Positions 52,493 to 62,396 of a stretch of DNA of 64,000 nt are shown piece by piece. The DNA is taken from assembly GCF_019399235.1 (NCBI RefSeq), contig NZ_JAELVH010000003.1, forward strand, positions 1-64,000, in the 5' to 3' direction. The position numbers and the translations under genes are program-made. Source of the stretch: Streptomyces poriferorum (lineage in GTDB: Bacteria > Actinomycetota > Actinomycetes > Streptomycetales > Streptomycetaceae). The notes beneath the pieces were generated by a model. That model had not been told where the DNA came from, made no database searches, and saw nothing but the letters and a program-made list of their open reading frames with translations. Position 1 is the first letter of the stretch. Every line of letters starts with the position of its first letter.

Positions 52493-53331
52493 CAGCTCTT
52501 CACCGCCCCTGCGAGCATGCCGCCCGTGATCCGCCGCTGGATGACGGCGAAGAGGACGAGTGAGGGAAGGGTGGCGAGGAAGGCCGCGGCGGCGAGCGGT
52601 CCGAGGTCGCTGGCGCCCTCCGCGCCGAGGAAGTGGGTCAGTACGACCGGCAGGGTCTGCTTCTCCGGTGTCTTGAGCAGGACGAGTGCGAAGAAGAACT
52701 CGTTCCATGCGGTGATGAAGGCGAAGAGCGCGGTGGCGACGATCCCGGGGGCCAGCAGCGGGGCGGTGACCGAGACCAGGGTCCGCAGCCGGCCGGCCCC
52801 GTCGACCGCCGCCGCCTCCTCCAGTTCGGGCGGCACGGCCCGTACGTAGCCGACCAGCATCCACAGCGCGAAGGGCAGGGCCCAGACGACGTACACCATG
52901 ATCAGCCCCCACAGGGTGTTGATCAGATGCAGGTTCTTGAGGACCAGGAAGAGCGGAATGATCAGCAGGACGAAGGGGAACGCCTGACTGACCACGACCC
53001 AGCCGGTGGCGGCCGTGGAGAGCCGTGAGCGGTGGCGGGCCATCACATACGCCATCGGGGTCGCGATCAGGACGGCGATGACGCCGGCGGAGAGCGCGGC
53101 GATGAGCGAGTTCGCGGCGGCCCGCAGCAGCGGCTGCTCGTCGAAGGCCTGCCGGAAGTTGTCCAGGGTCGGGTTCTCGGGGATCCAGGTGGGGTGCAGG
53201 GAGCCGAGTTCGGGTGCGGGTTTGAAGGCGGTGGAGATCAGCCACAGGAACGGGAAGGCCAGGAAGACCAGGTAGCAGAGCAGTGCGAGGTACTGTCCGG
53301 CGCGCACCGGCCGGCTGGTACGCAGACTCAT
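52492..53331 (-). CDS. Sugar ABC transporter permease (MalG type)
   Basis: 279 residues with six hydrophobic segments and the MalG-type EAA loop PPELEEAAAVDGAGRLRTLVSVTAPLLAPG. The ATG overlaps the upstream permease stop (ATGA, 53328-53331). Confidence 0.91.
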   Translation of the reverse strand: MSLRTSRPVRAGQYLALLCYLVFLAFPFLWLISTAFKPAPELGSLHPTWIPENPTLDNFRQAFDEQPLLRAAANSLIAALSAGVIAVLIATPMAYVMARHRSRLSTAATGWVVVSQAFPFVLLIIPLFLVLKNLHLINTLWGLIMVYVVWALPFALWMLVGYVRAVPPELEEAAAVDGAGRLRTLVSVTAPLLAPGIVATALFAFITAWNEFFFALVLLKTPEKQTLPVVLTHFLGAEGASDLGPLAAAAFLATLPSLVLFAVIQRRITGGMLAGAVKS

Positions 53332-54278
53332 CGGTCCTCGCCTCCCCTGAGCCGACCGGCGAGGTACACGGCAAGGATCACGGAGATCACCGCGACCATC
53401 ACACAGCCCATCGCGGCGGCGTAGCCGAACTGTCCGTACCGGAAGGCCTCTTCGTACGCGAAGAGCATCGGCAGCCGGGTCCGGCCGCCGGGGCCGCCGT
53501 TGGTCAGCACGTAGACCAGGGCGAAGGCGTTGAAGTTCCAGATGAAGTTGAGCGCGGTGATGGAGAGCGCGACGGGCCTGAGCGCAGGCCAGGTGACGGT
53601 GCGGAACCGGCGCCAGGCACCCGCGCCGTCCAGGGCGGCGGCCTCGTGGAGTTCGTGCGGGGTGTTCTGCAGTCCGGCCAGCAGGGCGACCGTGGTCTGC
53701 GGCATGCCGGCCCAGACGCCGACGAGGATCACCGCGGGCAGCGCGGTGGCGAGCCCGGTCAGCCAGTCCCGGCCGTCGCCGAGCCCCAGGTCGCGGATCG
53801 TCTCGTTGAGGATGCCGGCGTCCGGGTTGTAGACGAGGCGCCACATGATGCCGACGACGACTTCGGGCATCGCCCACGGGATGATGGCCAGGGCGCGGGC
53901 CAGCCAGCGCATCCGCAGGTTCTCGTTGAGCAGCAGGGCGAGGCCCAGGCCCAGCACGAACTGCGGGACGGTGACGCCGACCGCCCAGACCAGACCGATC
54001 CGGAACGACTCCCAGAACAGTCCGTCGTGGAGCAGGTCCTGGAAGTTCAGTACGCCGACCCACTGGGTGGACCGGGTGCGGCCGGACTGGGCGTCCGTGA
54101 AGGCCAGCGCGATGCCGTAGAGGAGTGGTCCGACGCTGAGGATCAGGATGGGGATCAGGGCGGGCAGTACCAGGAACCAGGTTCCGGCGTTCCGGTTGAC
54201 CGGCCCGGGCGGTCTGTCGCGCGGACCGCCCGGCGGTCCGTGCCGTCCGGACTGCACGGTTGCATTAGCCAATGTCAT
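53328..54278 (-). CDS. Sugar ABC transporter permease (MalF type)
   Basis: 316 residues with a hydrophilic N-terminus, six membrane segments and EAA loop PHELHEAAALDGAGAWRRFRTVTWPALRP. AAGGGGG lies 7 nt before the ATG at 54278; an ATG at 54299 has no RBS. First gene of the importer operon. No ATPase is encoded here, so a shared MsiK-type ATPase is expected, as usual in Streptomyces. Confidence 0.91.
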   Translation of the reverse strand: MTLANATVQSGRHGPPGGPRDRPPGPVNRNAGTWFLVLPALIPILILSVGPLLYGIALAFTDAQSGRTRSTQWVGVLNFQDLLHDGLFWESFRIGLVWAVGVTVPQFVLGLGLALLLNENLRMRWLARALAIIPWAMPEVVVGIMWRLVYNPDAGILNETIRDLGLGDGRDWLTGLATALPAVILVGVWAGMPQTTVALLAGLQNTPHELHEAAALDGAGAWRRFRTVTWPALRPVALSITALNFIWNFNAFALVYVLTNGGPGGRTRLPMLFAYEEAFRYGQFGYAAAMGCVMVAVISVILAVYLAGRLRGGEDR

Positions 54279-54307
54279 GAAACGACCCCCTTGCGTCATT
54301 CGACCGG

Positions 54308-54313
54308 CTTATA
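54308..54313 (-). promoter_or_regulatory. -10 element of the sugar importer operon
   Basis: TATAAG on the minus strand gives a predicted start near 54301 and a short 5' leader with the RBS. No clear -35 was found. Confidence 0.4.
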
Positions 54314-54402
54314 CCGTTCTGGCCGCTCAGGTGGCCTCCGCCATCGTGCTGACGGGCCGTCGGTTCGTCAAGGCAACCTGCACAGATGCGAAAATCGGAT
54401 CC

Positions 54403-55269
54403 ATGAACGAGATGCGAGCGCGCGAGGTACTGAACGCCGCCGGACTGCCCGGTGACGCGGAGCTGATCGCGCTGGGCGAGAACGCGGTGTTCGCCGTGGG
54501 TGACCTGGTCGTCAAGATCGGCCGGGACGCCGTGCGGAGCCCGGAACTGCGGGACCGGGCCGAGCGCGAGGTGGCCGTGGCGCGATGGCTCGCCGCTTCC
54601 GGCGTCCCCGCCGTCCGGGCGGCCGAGCCGGAGGTGCGGCTGGTCGAGGGTCACCCGGTGACCCTGTGGCACCGGCTGCCGGACGCGGTGCGGCCCGCCG
54701 AGCCGCGGGATCTGGCACCGTTGCTGCGCGCGGTGCACGCCCTGCCGGAACCTGCGGACCTGGCCCTGCCCCGCCGGGAACTGCTGGGCGGTGTCGAGCG
54801 GTGGCTGAGCCTGGCGGGCGAGGCGATCGATCCGGCCGACGCCGCGTATCTGCGCGAGCGCCGCGACGGCTTCGCGGCGGCGGCCGCCGGCCTGGTCCCG
54901 CGACTGCCCCCGGGCCCGATCCACGGCGACGCGCTCGCACGCAACGTCCATGTCGGTCCGGACGGGCCGGTCCTGGTGGACCTGGAGACCTTCTCCGCGG
55001 ACCTGCGCGAGCACGACCTGGTGGTGCTCGCCCTGTCCCGCGACCGGTACGGCCTGGCGGCCGAGGCCTACGACGCGTTCACCTCGGCGTACGGGTGGGA
55101 CGTACGGGAGTGGGACGGCTGCGCGGTGCTGCGCGGGGCGCGGGAGACGGCCAGCTGCGCATGGGTGGCACAGCACGCCCCGGCCAACCCGAAGGCACTC
55201 GCCGAGTTCCGCCGCCGGGTGGCGTCCCTGCGGGACGGGGACACGGCGGTGCGGTGGTACCCGTTCTAA
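54403..55269 (+). CDS. Aminoglycoside-phosphotransferase-fold (APH) protein
   Basis: 288 residues. The kinase-like Brenner motif is IHGDALARNVHVGPDGPVLVDLET with catalytic Asp and Asn and the metal-binding Asp; the Lys of VVKIGRD is in the N-lobe. These proteins phosphorylate small molecules; an antibiotic-resistance role is not implied. Its TAA overlaps the convergent exonuclease gene by 4 nt. Confidence 0.84.
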   Translation: MNEMRAREVLNAAGLPGDAELIALGENAVFAVGDLVVKIGRDAVRSPELRDRAEREVAVARWLAASGVPAVRAAEPEVRLVEGHPVTLWHRLPDAVRPAEPRDLAPLLRAVHALPEPADLALPRRELLGGVERWLSLAGEAIDPADAAYLRERRDGFAAAAAGLVPRLPPGPIHGDALARNVHVGPDGPVLVDLETFSADLREHDLVVLALSRDRYGLAAEAYDAFTSAYGWDVREWDGCAVLRGARETASCAWVAQHAPANPKALAEFRRRVASLRDGDTAVRWYPF

Positions 55270-56000
55270 ACGCCGGACGGGCTCGTCTTCACCTCCCGGA
55301 CCGGCCAGCGGCCGTCGATGACCGCGTCCGCCGTCCCCTTGCGGCGCAGGAACTGCTGGAAGTCGGCGGCCCACTCCTCGTACCAGACGATCTGGCGTTC
55401 GTGCAGCTCCTGCGCCGACAGCGCGGCCACCGAGCCGTGCCGTGCGGCTATCGCGTACGCCACGCGCACCGCCGCCAGCGCGTCCGCCGCCGCGTCGTGC
55501 GCTCCCTCGTGGACCACGCCGTATTCGACGCAGACCGCTTCGAGGTTGCGCTTGCCCTTGCGGTAACGGTCGACGGACCGGTCGATCGTGTACGGGTCGA
55601 TCACCGGTCCGATCCCCGCGCCGTCGAGCCGGTCGCTGAGCGAGGGCAGCCCGTGGCGGTGCAGTTCGGCCGTCAGCAACGTCAGGTCGAAGGCCGCGTT
55701 GTACGCGACGACCGGGACGCCGTGCCGCCAGTACCCGGTCAGGGTGTCGGCGATCTCGTCGGCCACCTCGCGCACCGGCCGGCCCTCCGCCGCCGCCCGC
55801 TCGCTGCTGATGCCGTGGATCGCCGAGGCCTGTGCGGGGATCCTGATCCCCGGATCGGCCAGCCAGGTGTGCCGGCTCACCGGCTCACCGTCCCGGCCGT
55901 CGACACGGATGACCGCGGCCGTCACGATCCGGGCCTCCAGCGGTTCCGTACCCGTCGTCTCCAGGTCGAAGCCGACCAGCGCATGCCGGTGCCAGCTCAT
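55266..56000 (-). CDS. DEDDh 3'-5' exonuclease (DnaQ/epsilon-like)
   Basis: 244 residues. Exo I DLETTG (Asp12, Glu14), Exo II NAAFD, Exo III HDAAADA. AAGGAGG lies 7 nt before the ATG. The C-terminal 70 residues are additional to the exonuclease core. Could act in repair or RNA/DNA trimming. Confidence 0.88.
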   Translation of the reverse strand: MSWHRHALVGFDLETTGTEPLEARIVTAAVIRVDGRDGEPVSRHTWLADPGIRIPAQASAIHGISSERAAAEGRPVREVADEIADTLTGYWRHGVPVVAYNAAFDLTLLTAELHRHGLPSLSDRLDGAGIGPVIDPYTIDRSVDRYRKGKRNLEAVCVEYGVVHEGAHDAAADALAAVRVAYAIAARHGSVAALSAQELHERQIVWYEEWAADFQQFLRRKGTADAVIDGRWPVREVKTSPSGV

Positions 56001-56078
56001 CCCGTACCTCCTTCGTGGTGCTCCCCCAGATGACGACCACCCTCGCACGGGGCACTGACAACGAGGAGGGACGGTCCC

Positions 56079-57311
56079 TCAGGAGACCGGACGGGAGTCC
56101 GTCCACACGGACTCGAACTCCTCGCGGTACGTTTCGAACAGCCCGTGCTCGCTGTCCTGGCCGGCCCGGACGACCGCCCGTCCGCCGCCCCGCAGCACCA
56201 GCACCGGCGCCTCCATGCCGCGCGCCCGGCGCAGATACGTCTGGACGACCCCGACGGCGTTGGCACCGTCACCGTCCACCAGGTAGGCGGTGAAGCGTGG
56301 TGTCTCGTCGAAGACATGGATCTCGAAAGCGCCGGGGTCGCGCAGCTTGGAGCGGACCCGGCGCATGTGAAGGATGTTCATCTCCACCGACCGGCTCAGC
56401 TCGCCCTTCTTGAGGCCGAGCTCCCGCTCCCGGCGCTTGACCGCGCTGCTGGCCGGGTTGATGAAGAGCAGCCTGACCCGGCAGCCCGACTCGGCGAGCC
56501 GGATCAGCCGGCGCCCGGAGAAGTTCTGCACCAGCAGGTTGAGCCCTATCCCGATCGCGTCCAGCCGGCGCGCTCCGCCGAAGAGGTCCTCGGCGGGCAG
56601 CTGGCGCTGGAGCCGCACCCGGTCGGGGTGGACGGAGACCACGTCCGCGTACCGGTCGCCGACGAGCTCCTCCACGGCGTCGACCGGAAGCCGGTCGGCG
56701 GACGGGACGGCGGCGCCGCTGCCGAGGATCTCCAGCAGCCGGGCGGAGGCCCGCTCGGCCTGGGCCAGCACCGCCTCGTTGAGGGCGCGGTTGCGGGAGA
56801 CCACGTTACGGGCGACCTCCAGCTCGTCCAGCGCCAGCTCGACGTCGCGGCGGTCGTCGAAGTAGGGCTCGAAACAGGGCCAGTGCTGGACCATCAGCTC
56901 ACGCAGCTGCGGCAGCGTGAGGAAGCTCAGGACGTTGTCGTCCGCCGGGTCGAGCAGATAGCCCTTGCGCCGGGACACCTCGCGTACGGCGACGGCGCGC
57001 TGCACCCACTCCTGCCCGGCGGGTCCCGCCGCGGCCACCACCCAGTCCTCGCCGTGGACCGGTTCGTAGATCGGCCGGAGCACCGCGGCGACCACCGCGC
57101 GCAGCCGCTGTTCGACGAGATTCAGCCAGATATAGGCGCGCCCGGCCCGCTGGGCGCGGGTGCGCACCTCGCTCCAGGCGTCCGCGCCCCAGTCCAGTTC
57201 CGCACCGATCTCCAGGGGCTGCGCCAGCGAGACCGCCCCGGGCGGGACAACGACCGGATCCCCCTCGTGACCCGTGTCACCTGGGGGCAGCTCGAACCCT
57301 CCCGAGCTCAC
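56079..57311 (-). CDS. SAV2148-family HEPN-domain protein
   Basis: 410 residues from GTG, beginning MSSGGFELPPGDTG. It matches, from memory, a highly conserved Streptomyces family with an N-terminal HEPN-like helical domain (AYIWLNLVEQRLRAVVAAVLRPIYEPVHGEDW). The C-terminal half has RRLIRLAESGCRVRLLFINPASSAVKRRERE and FTAYLVDGDGANAVGVVQTYLRRARGMEAPVLVLRGGG, PLD-like in feel. Function unknown; HEPN domains are often RNases. Confidence 0.82.
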   Translation of the reverse strand: MSSGGFELPPGDTGHEGDPVVVPPGAVSLAQPLEIGAELDWGADAWSEVRTRAQRAGRAYIWLNLVEQRLRAVVAAVLRPIYEPVHGEDWVVAAAGPAGQEWVQRAVAVREVSRRKGYLLDPADDNVLSFLTLPQLRELMVQHWPCFEPYFDDRRDVELALDELEVARNVVSRNRALNEAVLAQAERASARLLEILGSGAAVPSADRLPVDAVEELVGDRYADVVSVHPDRVRLQRQLPAEDLFGGARRLDAIGIGLNLLVQNFSGRRLIRLAESGCRVRLLFINPASSAVKRRERELGLKKGELSRSVEMNILHMRRVRSKLRDPGAFEIHVFDETPRFTAYLVDGDGANAVGVVQTYLRRARGMEAPVLVLRGGGRAVVRAGQDSEHGLFETYREEFESVWTDSRPVS

Positions 57312-57698
57312 CCGCGCACCGCCTTCCACTCCCCCACCAACGATCAAGGAAGGGTACTCCGGGAGCGGGAGCCGGTGCAGCCGGATGCGCAGGCTCCTTT
57401 CCCAACTCCCCTACGGAACACGCATGTTCCGTGCGACGAGATCTGCCGGAGTGAGCGGATTCATAGTGATTAGACACCCCACTTCAAGCCGCATTCCGGA
57501 CAACCGGCCGGGCGAGGTGCCGGATTCCGGTTCCGGGCGACGCGAAGGGGCCCGATGTTGACCGGACCGGGCGGCGGCCGCGACGCCGCCCCCCGTTAAC
57601 CGGCCGGTCCTAGGTAAGGGCCGCTCTTTCGGGGAAGATCTGCCCCAGGGAGCCCGCAATCCCCAGGCAACCGCATCAGAAGGGGAAGAGTCGAATCT
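57312..57698. other. Intergenic region between divergent genes
   Basis: 387 bp without a plausible gene. It holds a hairpin GGGCGGCG / CGCCGCCC (57569-57591) and the RBS-like AAGGGGAAGAG (57680-57690) of glgX; the promoter of glgX is likely in 57600-57620 but not clearly seen. Confidence 0.5.
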
Positions 57699-59876
57699 AT
57701 GCAGGTCTGGCCGGGACAGGCGTACCCCCTCGGTGCCACGTACGACGGCGCCGGGACCAACTTCGCGGTCTTCTCGGAGGCCGCCCACCGAATCGAGTTG
57801 TGCCTGCTGCACGACGACGGCTCCGAGACGGCGGTGGAGCTGAGGGAGACCGATGCCTTCGTCCGCCATGCCTATCTGCCCGGGGTGATGCCCGGTCAGC
57901 GATACGGGTTCAGGGTCCACGGGCCGTACGAACCCCAGCGCGGCGCCCGCTGCAACTCCGCCAAGCTGCTCCTGGATCCTTACGCGCGGGCGGTCGCCGG
58001 GCAGATCCAGTGGGGCGAGGCGGTGTACGGCTATCCGTTCGGCCGGCCCGACGCGCGCAACGACCTCGACTCGGCGCCCCACACGATGTCCTCGGTGGTG
58101 GTCAACCCCTACTTCGACTGGGGCGACGACCGGCGGCCCCGTACGGACTACCACCGCACGGTCATCTACGAGGCCCATGTGAAGGGCCTGACGATGCTCC
58201 ATCCGGGGCTGCCGAAGGAGCTGCGCGGTACGTACGCCGGGCTGGCCCATCCGGAGGTCATCGCGCATCTGACGGAGCTCGGCGTCACGGCCATCGAACT
58301 CATGCCGGTGCACCAGTTCGTCCAGGACCACCGGCTGGCGGACGCGGGGCTCGCCAACTACTGGGGCTACAACACCATCGGCTTCTTCGCCCCGCACAAC
58401 GCCTACGCCTCCTGGGGCGACCGGGGCGAGCAGGTCCTGGAGTTCAAGCAGGCCGTCCGCGCCCTGCACCAGGCCGGCATCGAGGTGATCCTCGACGTGG
58501 TCTACAACCACACGGCGGAGGGCAACCACCTGGGGCCGACGCTGTCCTTCCGGGGGCTGGACAACGCCTCGTACTACCGGCTCGCCGACGACCAGCGCTA
58601 CTACATGGACACCACGGGGACCGGGAACTCCCTGCTGATGCGCTCCCCGCACGTGCTCCAGCTGATCATGGACTCGCTGCGCTACTGGGTGACCGAGATG
58701 CACGTGGACGGTTTCCGCTTCGATCTGGCGGCCACGCTGGCCCGTCAGTTCCACGAGGTGGACCGGCTGTCGTCGTTCTTCGACCTCGTGCAGCAGGACC
58801 CCGTGGTCAGCCAGGTGAAGCTGATCGCCGAGCCGTGGGACGTGGGCGAGGGCGGCTACCAGGTGGGGAACTTCCCGCCGCTGTGGACCGAGTGGAACGG
58901 GAAGTACCGCGACACGGTCCGGGATCTGTGGCGCGGCGAGCCGCGGACGCTGGCCGAGTTCGCCGGCCGGCTGACGGGCTCCTCCGACCTGTACCAGGAC
59001 GACGGGCGCCGGCCACTGGCCTCGATCAACTTCGCCACCTGCCACGACGGATTCACCCTGCACGACCTCGTCTCGTACAACGACAAGCACAACGAGGCCA
59101 ACGGCGAGGGCAACCGGGACGGCGAGAGCCACAACAGGTCCTGGAACTGCGGTGTGGAGGGCGAGACCGACCGGCCCGAGGTGCTGGAGCTGCGTGAACG
59201 CCAGATGCGCAACTTCATCGCCACCCTGATGCTGTCCCAGGGCGTGCCGATGCTGAGTCACGGCGATGAGTTCGGCCGGACGCAGCGGGGCAACAACAAC
59301 GGCTACTGCCAGGACAGCGAACTGTCGTGGGTGCACTGGCCGGACCCGGGCCGAACGGCGGACGGCGACGGCGACGATGACGACGAGGAGCGGGCCGGGC
59401 AGGACGACGGCGGCCTCGGCAGCAGTCTGCTGGAGTTCACCCGGGCGATGGTGTGGCTGCGCCGCGACCATCCCGTCTTCCGGCGCCGGCGGTTCTTCCA
59501 CGGCCGTCCCGTGGAGGGCACGCACGACGAGCTCTCGGACATCGCGTGGTTCACGCCCGAGGGCCAGGAGATGACCCAGCGCGACTGGCAGGCGGCGCAC
59601 GCCAAGGCACTGACCGTCTTCCTGAACGGGCACGCCATCTCGGAGCCCGGCCCGCGCGGGGAGCGGATCTCGGACGACTCGTTCCTGCTGATGTTCAACG
59701 CGAGCGCCGAGACGCTGGAATTCGCCGTTCCGGTCAATCACGGCAGGCAGTGGCTCGCGGTGGTCGACACGGCCCGCCCGGACGGGGTGCTGACCGGGGC
59801 GGGTCCGAAGGTGGCGGCGGGCGATCGGGTGACGCTCGTGGGGCGGAGCATGGTGGTGCTGCAGCGGCCGGCGTAA
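57699..59876 (+). CDS. glgX: Glycogen debranching enzyme (isoamylase type, GH13)
   Basis: 725 residues: N-terminal CBM48 (about 8-95) then a GH13 barrel with region I DVVYNHT, nucleophile Asp342 (GFRFDLAATL), acid/base Glu378 (IAEPWD) and Asp450 (FATCHDGF). An acidic insertion rich in Asp/Glu lies about 560-575. It removes alpha-1,6 branches from glycogen limit dextrins. The treY gene follows on the same strand, so the two feed maltooligosaccharides to trehalose. Confidence 0.94.
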   Translation: MQVWPGQAYPLGATYDGAGTNFAVFSEAAHRIELCLLHDDGSETAVELRETDAFVRHAYLPGVMPGQRYGFRVHGPYEPQRGARCNSAKLLLDPYARAVAGQIQWGEAVYGYPFGRPDARNDLDSAPHTMSSVVVNPYFDWGDDRRPRTDYHRTVIYEAHVKGLTMLHPGLPKELRGTYAGLAHPEVIAHLTELGVTAIELMPVHQFVQDHRLADAGLANYWGYNTIGFFAPHNAYASWGDRGEQVLEFKQAVRALHQAGIEVILDVVYNHTAEGNHLGPTLSFRGLDNASYYRLADDQRYYMDTTGTGNSLLMRSPHVLQLIMDSLRYWVTEMHVDGFRFDLAATLARQFHEVDRLSSFFDLVQQDPVVSQVKLIAEPWDVGEGGYQVGNFPPLWTEWNGKYRDTVRDLWRGEPRTLAEFAGRLTGSSDLYQDDGRRPLASINFATCHDGFTLHDLVSYNDKHNEANGEGNRDGESHNRSWNCGVEGETDRPEVLELRERQMRNFIATLMLSQGVPMLSHGDEFGRTQRGNNNGYCQDSELSWVHWPDPGRTADGDGDDDDEERAGQDDGGLGSSLLEFTRAMVWLRRDHPVFRRRRFFHGRPVEGTHDELSDIAWFTPEGQEMTQRDWQAAHAKALTVFLNGHAISEPGPRGERISDDSFLLMFNASAETLEFAVPVNHGRQWLAVVDTARPDGVLTGAGPKVAAGDRVTLVGRSMVVLQRPA

Positions 59877-59888
59877 GGGAGGACCGGG

Positions 59889-59911
59889 CCGCCGCATCGG
59901 GGGTGCGGCGG
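59889..59911 (+). terminator. Hairpin between glgX and treY
   Basis: 8-bp stem CCGCCGCA / TGCGGCGG with a 7-nt loop, 12 nt after the glgX stop codon. Confidence 0.55.
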
Positions 59912-59987
59912 TCTCGGGGGACGCCGACCGGGCACTCGTGCGTGTCCGGATGACAGAGGCGGCCCGGATCTGGGTACGAACGTTCCC

Positions 59988-62396
59988 ATGACGCCTTCCG
60001 CCACGTACCGGCTCCAGCTCCAGCCGGAGTTCCCGTTCTCGGCCGCCGAGGACGCCGTGCCGTATCTCGCCTCGCTCGGCGTCTCCCATCTGCACCTGTC
60101 CCCCGTACTCGAAGCCGTGCCCGGCTCACGGCACGGCTACGACGTGGTCGACCACAGCCGGGTACGCGCCGAGCTGGGCGGCGAGGTGGGGCTGCGCCGG
60201 CTGGCCCGCACCGCCCGCGAGCACGGGCTCGGGCTCGTCCTGGACATCGTGCCGAACCACATGGCCGCCGACCCCCGCCACAACCACGCGCTGCGCGAGG
60301 TCCTGCGCGAAGGGCCCGCCTCCCCGTACGCCCGCTGGTTCGACATCGACTGGTCGGCGGGCGACGGGCGGATCCTGCTGCCCGTCCTCGCCGGACGCAT
60401 CGGCGAGGAGACGGACCGGCTGCGGGTCGACGGGGAGGTGCTGCGCTACGGCGAACAGGAGTTCCCGCTGCGCGACGGCACCGCCCACCTCGATCTGCCC
60501 GAACTGCTGGACGCCCAGCACTACCGGCTCGGCTGGTGGCGGCTGGCCCGCACCGAGCTGAACTACCGGCGCTTCTTCACCATCTCGGAGCTGATCGGGG
60601 TACGCGTCGAGGATCCCGACGTCTTCGCCGCCTCCCACGCCAAGATCCTGGAGCTGGTACGGGACGGGGTCGTGGACGGCCTGCGGATCGACCACCCGGA
60701 CGGGCTCGCCGACCCGGCCGGCTATCTGGAGCAGCTGTCCGCGGCGAGCGGCGGGGTGTGGACGGTGGTGGAGAAGATCCTCACGGGCTCCGAGCCGCTG
60801 CCCGCGGGCTGGGCCGTCGCCGGGACGACCGGTTACGACGCGCTGCACCGGATCGACGGGCTCTTCGTCGACCCGGTGGGCGCGACCGAGCTGCTCGGCG
60901 GCTACCGCGAGTCGGCCGCCCCGGCCGGTGACCGCGGCGGCTACTGGACGGCGACGGTGCGCCGGGCCGCGTACCGGGTGGTCACCCATGAGCTGGCCGC
61001 GGAGACGGAACATCTGACCCGGCTGGCCTCACGCATCTGCGCCGAGGACCCCGCGCTGCGCGACCACGCCCCCTGGGCGCTGCACACCGCCGTGCGCGAA
61101 CTGCTGGTCCGGGTTCCGGTCTACCGCCCGTACGTGACGGCGGGCGGCCCCTGCACCGAGACGGCCGAGGCGGCGCTCGACCCGGTCGCGGTGAGCGACG
61201 CCAAGGCCGCGTTCGCGGTACGGGAGGAGGCCTCGGCCGTCGACGTGGTGCGGGAGCTGGCCCTGGGCCGGCTCGGCGGGGGCGGGGACCGGTCGGCGTT
61301 CTGCGCCCGGTTCGCCCAGACCGCGTCCGCGCTGCGCGCCAAGGCGGTCGAGGACACGGCGTACTACCGGTACGTGCCGCTGATCTCGGCCAACGAGGTG
61401 GGCGGCGATCCGGGGCGGCCGGCGGTTGCGCCGGAGGCGTTCCACACCTTCTGCGCGCGGCTCGCCCGCGACTGGCCAGCCACCGGCACGGCGCTGACGA
61501 CGCATGACACCAAGCGCAGCGCCGACGTCCGGGCGGGGATCGCGGTGCTGTCGCAGTGCCCCGGACCATGGACGGAGCTGGTCGCCGAGCTGACGCGCAC
61601 GGCCCCCGCCGCCCCCGATCCGCAGCTCGCCTGGCAGGCGTGGCAGACGGCGATCGGCTGTGTGGGGTTCCCGCCCGGGGAGCAGGCCGGGCGGCTGGAG
61701 CCGGCGCTGCTGAAGGCGGTGCGCGAGTCGGGGCTGTTCACGAGCTGGACCGAGCCCGATCCGGTGTACGAGCGGGTGGCGACGGACTTCGTCGCCGCCG
61801 GCCCGGCCGCCGGCACCGGCCCGGTGCGGGCGCTCCTGGAAGGGTTCGCGGGAACGCTGGCCCCGCATGTGCGGGCCAACGCGCTGGGCGCGGCGCTGGT
61901 GCACCTGACGATGCCGGGGGTGCCGGACCTCTACCAGGGCACGGAGCGGGAGTATCTGGCGCTGGTCGACCCGGACAACCGGCAGCCGTTCCGGCAGCCG
62001 CCCGACGGGGTGCCCGACGACGAGAAGAGCGAGCTCACCGGGACGGCGCTGAGGCTGCGGCGGGAACGGCCCGAGGTGTTCGGCGAGTCGGGCCCGTACG
62101 CCCCGCTGACCGCCTCCGGTCCGGCGGCGGCGCACCTGCTCGCCTTCTGCCGTTCCGGCGAGGTGGTCACCGCGGTGACCCGGCTGTCGCTGCGGCTGGC
62201 GGAGTCGGGCGGCTGGCGCGGGACGGAACTGACGCTGCCGGACGAGGGTGCGTGGCACGACCTGCTGACGCCGGGCCGGAAGTTCACCGGCGGCACGGTG
62301 CCGGCCGCGGAGCTGTTCGCGGAGCGGCCGGTGGCGCTGCTCAGCCGGGCCGGAGGCTCTGGGGCCGGACCAGGAGGGAGCGCGGGCCGCGTGTGA
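59988..62396 (+). CDS. treY: Maltooligosyl trehalose synthase
   Basis: 802 residues. GH13 of the TreY subgroup: ATYRLQLQPEFPFSAAEDAVPYLASLGVSHLHLSPVLEAVPGS at the N-terminus, DIVPNHM, nucleophile region DGLRIDHPDGLADP and late TTHDTKRSADVRAR-like block (TTHDTKRSADVRAG). It converts the reducing end of maltooligosaccharides to trehalose; TreZ should be encoded elsewhere. Its 3' end overlaps the convergent P450 gene by 56 nt. Confidence 0.94.
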   Translation: MTPSATYRLQLQPEFPFSAAEDAVPYLASLGVSHLHLSPVLEAVPGSRHGYDVVDHSRVRAELGGEVGLRRLARTAREHGLGLVLDIVPNHMAADPRHNHALREVLREGPASPYARWFDIDWSAGDGRILLPVLAGRIGEETDRLRVDGEVLRYGEQEFPLRDGTAHLDLPELLDAQHYRLGWWRLARTELNYRRFFTISELIGVRVEDPDVFAASHAKILELVRDGVVDGLRIDHPDGLADPAGYLEQLSAASGGVWTVVEKILTGSEPLPAGWAVAGTTGYDALHRIDGLFVDPVGATELLGGYRESAAPAGDRGGYWTATVRRAAYRVVTHELAAETEHLTRLASRICAEDPALRDHAPWALHTAVRELLVRVPVYRPYVTAGGPCTETAEAALDPVAVSDAKAAFAVREEASAVDVVRELALGRLGGGGDRSAFCARFAQTASALRAKAVEDTAYYRYVPLISANEVGGDPGRPAVAPEAFHTFCARLARDWPATGTALTTHDTKRSADVRAGIAVLSQCPGPWTELVAELTRTAPAAPDPQLAWQAWQTAIGCVGFPPGEQAGRLEPALLKAVRESGLFTSWTEPDPVYERVATDFVAAGPAAGTGPVRALLEGFAGTLAPHVRANALGAALVHLTMPGVPDLYQGTEREYLALVDPDNRQPFRQPPDGVPDDEKSELTGTALRLRRERPEVFGESGPYAPLTASGPAAAHLLAFCRSGEVVTAVTRLSLRLAESGGWRGTELTLPDEGAWHDLLTPGRKFTGGTVPAAELFAERPVALLSRAGGSGAGPGGSAGRV

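Noticed and set aside
54403..55269. Antibiotic-resistance aminoglycoside phosphotransferase
   Set aside because: Only the general APH fold is supported; this fold is common in enzymes with other small-molecule substrates.
57411..60095. 894-codon open frame on the minus strand
   Set aside because: Antisense to glgX, composition typical of a shadow frame.
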